Shown in pieces: positions 32,751-32,884 of a stretch of DNA of 32,884 bases. Below the pieces are notes generated by a model. It had not been told where the DNA came from, ran no database searches, and saw only the letters and a list, made by a program, of their open reading frames with translations. The position numbers and the translations under genes were made by a program. Position 1 is the first letter of the stretch, and each line of letters begins with the position of its first letter. The stretch is from Bacteroidales bacterium (lineage in GTDB: Bacteria > Bacteroidota > Bacteroidia > Bacteroidales > UBA932): the NCBI GenBank assembly GCA_016286385.1, contig JAEESO010000025.1:1-32884 (forward strand), given 5' to 3'.

Positions 32751-32884
32751 TCTTCCACCTCATTCAATATCTTGAGGGCCTGGGGGCAGACTTCCCCGGA
32801 ATGGGACTCATTAACTTCCTTAGCTTCCGCGCCATGGCGGCGGCCGTCACGGCCGTTCTTGTTGCCATGATTGCCGGCAAGAAG
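32747..32884 (+). CDS. mraY: Phospho-MurNAc-pentapeptide translocase MraY (5' part)
   Basis: The first 46 codons to the window edge read MIFHLIQYLEGLG..., then NFLSFRAMAAAVTAVLVAM. This matches the start of Bacteroidota MraY (cytoplasmic lip, then SFRA and the first membrane helix). It overlaps the murE stop by 4 bp, the expected dcw order. The enzyme makes lipid I using the undecaprenyl phosphate derived from UppS product. Confidence 0.85.
   Translation, partial: MIFHLIQYLEGLGADFPGMGLINFLSFRAMAAAVTAVLVAMIAGKK

Overview
The window is about 33 kb from a chromosome of a Bacteroidota bacterium, most likely order Bacteroidales from an uncultured gut-type lineage of fairly high GC. The evidence is TAnnTTTG -7 promoter boxes in front of many genes, near absence of Shine-Dalgarno sequences, an Rpb6-like omega subunit, a MurE with the meso-DAP motif, a MraZ-headed dcw cluster, and the nadK-uppS-bamA-ompH order. 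The genus cannot be settled from what I can see.

Layout. (1) 1-3904, minus: a three-gene operon with an M49-like lipoprotein that has lost its zinc ligands, a DASS-family anion transporter, and a phosphate-selective-type porin cut by the window edge. (2) 4082-5425, minus: glutamate dehydrogenase with its own promoter. (3) 5612-13135, minus: an almost gapless envelope and housekeeping operon reading ompH-like lipoprotein, glycosyltransferase, LysM/periplasmic-binding protein, trxB, bamD, omega subunit, recN, Fur-family regulator. (4) 13174-13896, minus: pdxJ, divergent from nadK-uppS-bamA-ompH (plus, 13976-18804). (5) 18805-19493: repeats, tRNA-His and divergent promoters. (6) 19494-23597, plus: an oxaloacetate-decarboxylase-like carboxyltransferase, radC and miaB. 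(7) 23810-26198, minus: a lipoprotein, a SPOR protein and rpoN (sigma-54). (8) 26263-26916: upp. (9) 27436-32884, plus: the start of the dcw cluster, with mraZ, rsmH, an ftsL-like gene, ftsI, murE and mraY (cut by the window edge).

The core genes are ordinary. The unusual content is in the DNA around and across them. First, the heptamer GGCCGAT/ATCGGCC occurs about 70 times (hand count), roughly ten or more times what base composition predicts. It lies in both orientations, is spread through genes, and often forces otherwise uncommon codons. This looks like a genome-wide signal in the class of HIP1, DNA-uptake or Chi-like words. Second, there are several families of small palindromic repeats. 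One is a 134-bp nested-hairpin element that brackets miaB in inverted orientation. Another is a GTGCAC-hairpin family after gene ends. A third, GGAGGGG-ended, has a copy inside the reading frame of murE, an intergenic relative beside tRNA-His and a fragment in rsmH. Common intergenic repeats also lie in frame in the LysM gene. Third, mraZ has four phased TGG boxes overlapping its promoter and a 40-bp direct repeat upstream.

The gene sets join envelope building (BamA, BamD, OmpH/Skp, UppS, dcw genes), redox and repair (TrxB, RecN, RadC), and central metabolism (GDH, carboxyltransferase, PdxJ, NadK, Upp).
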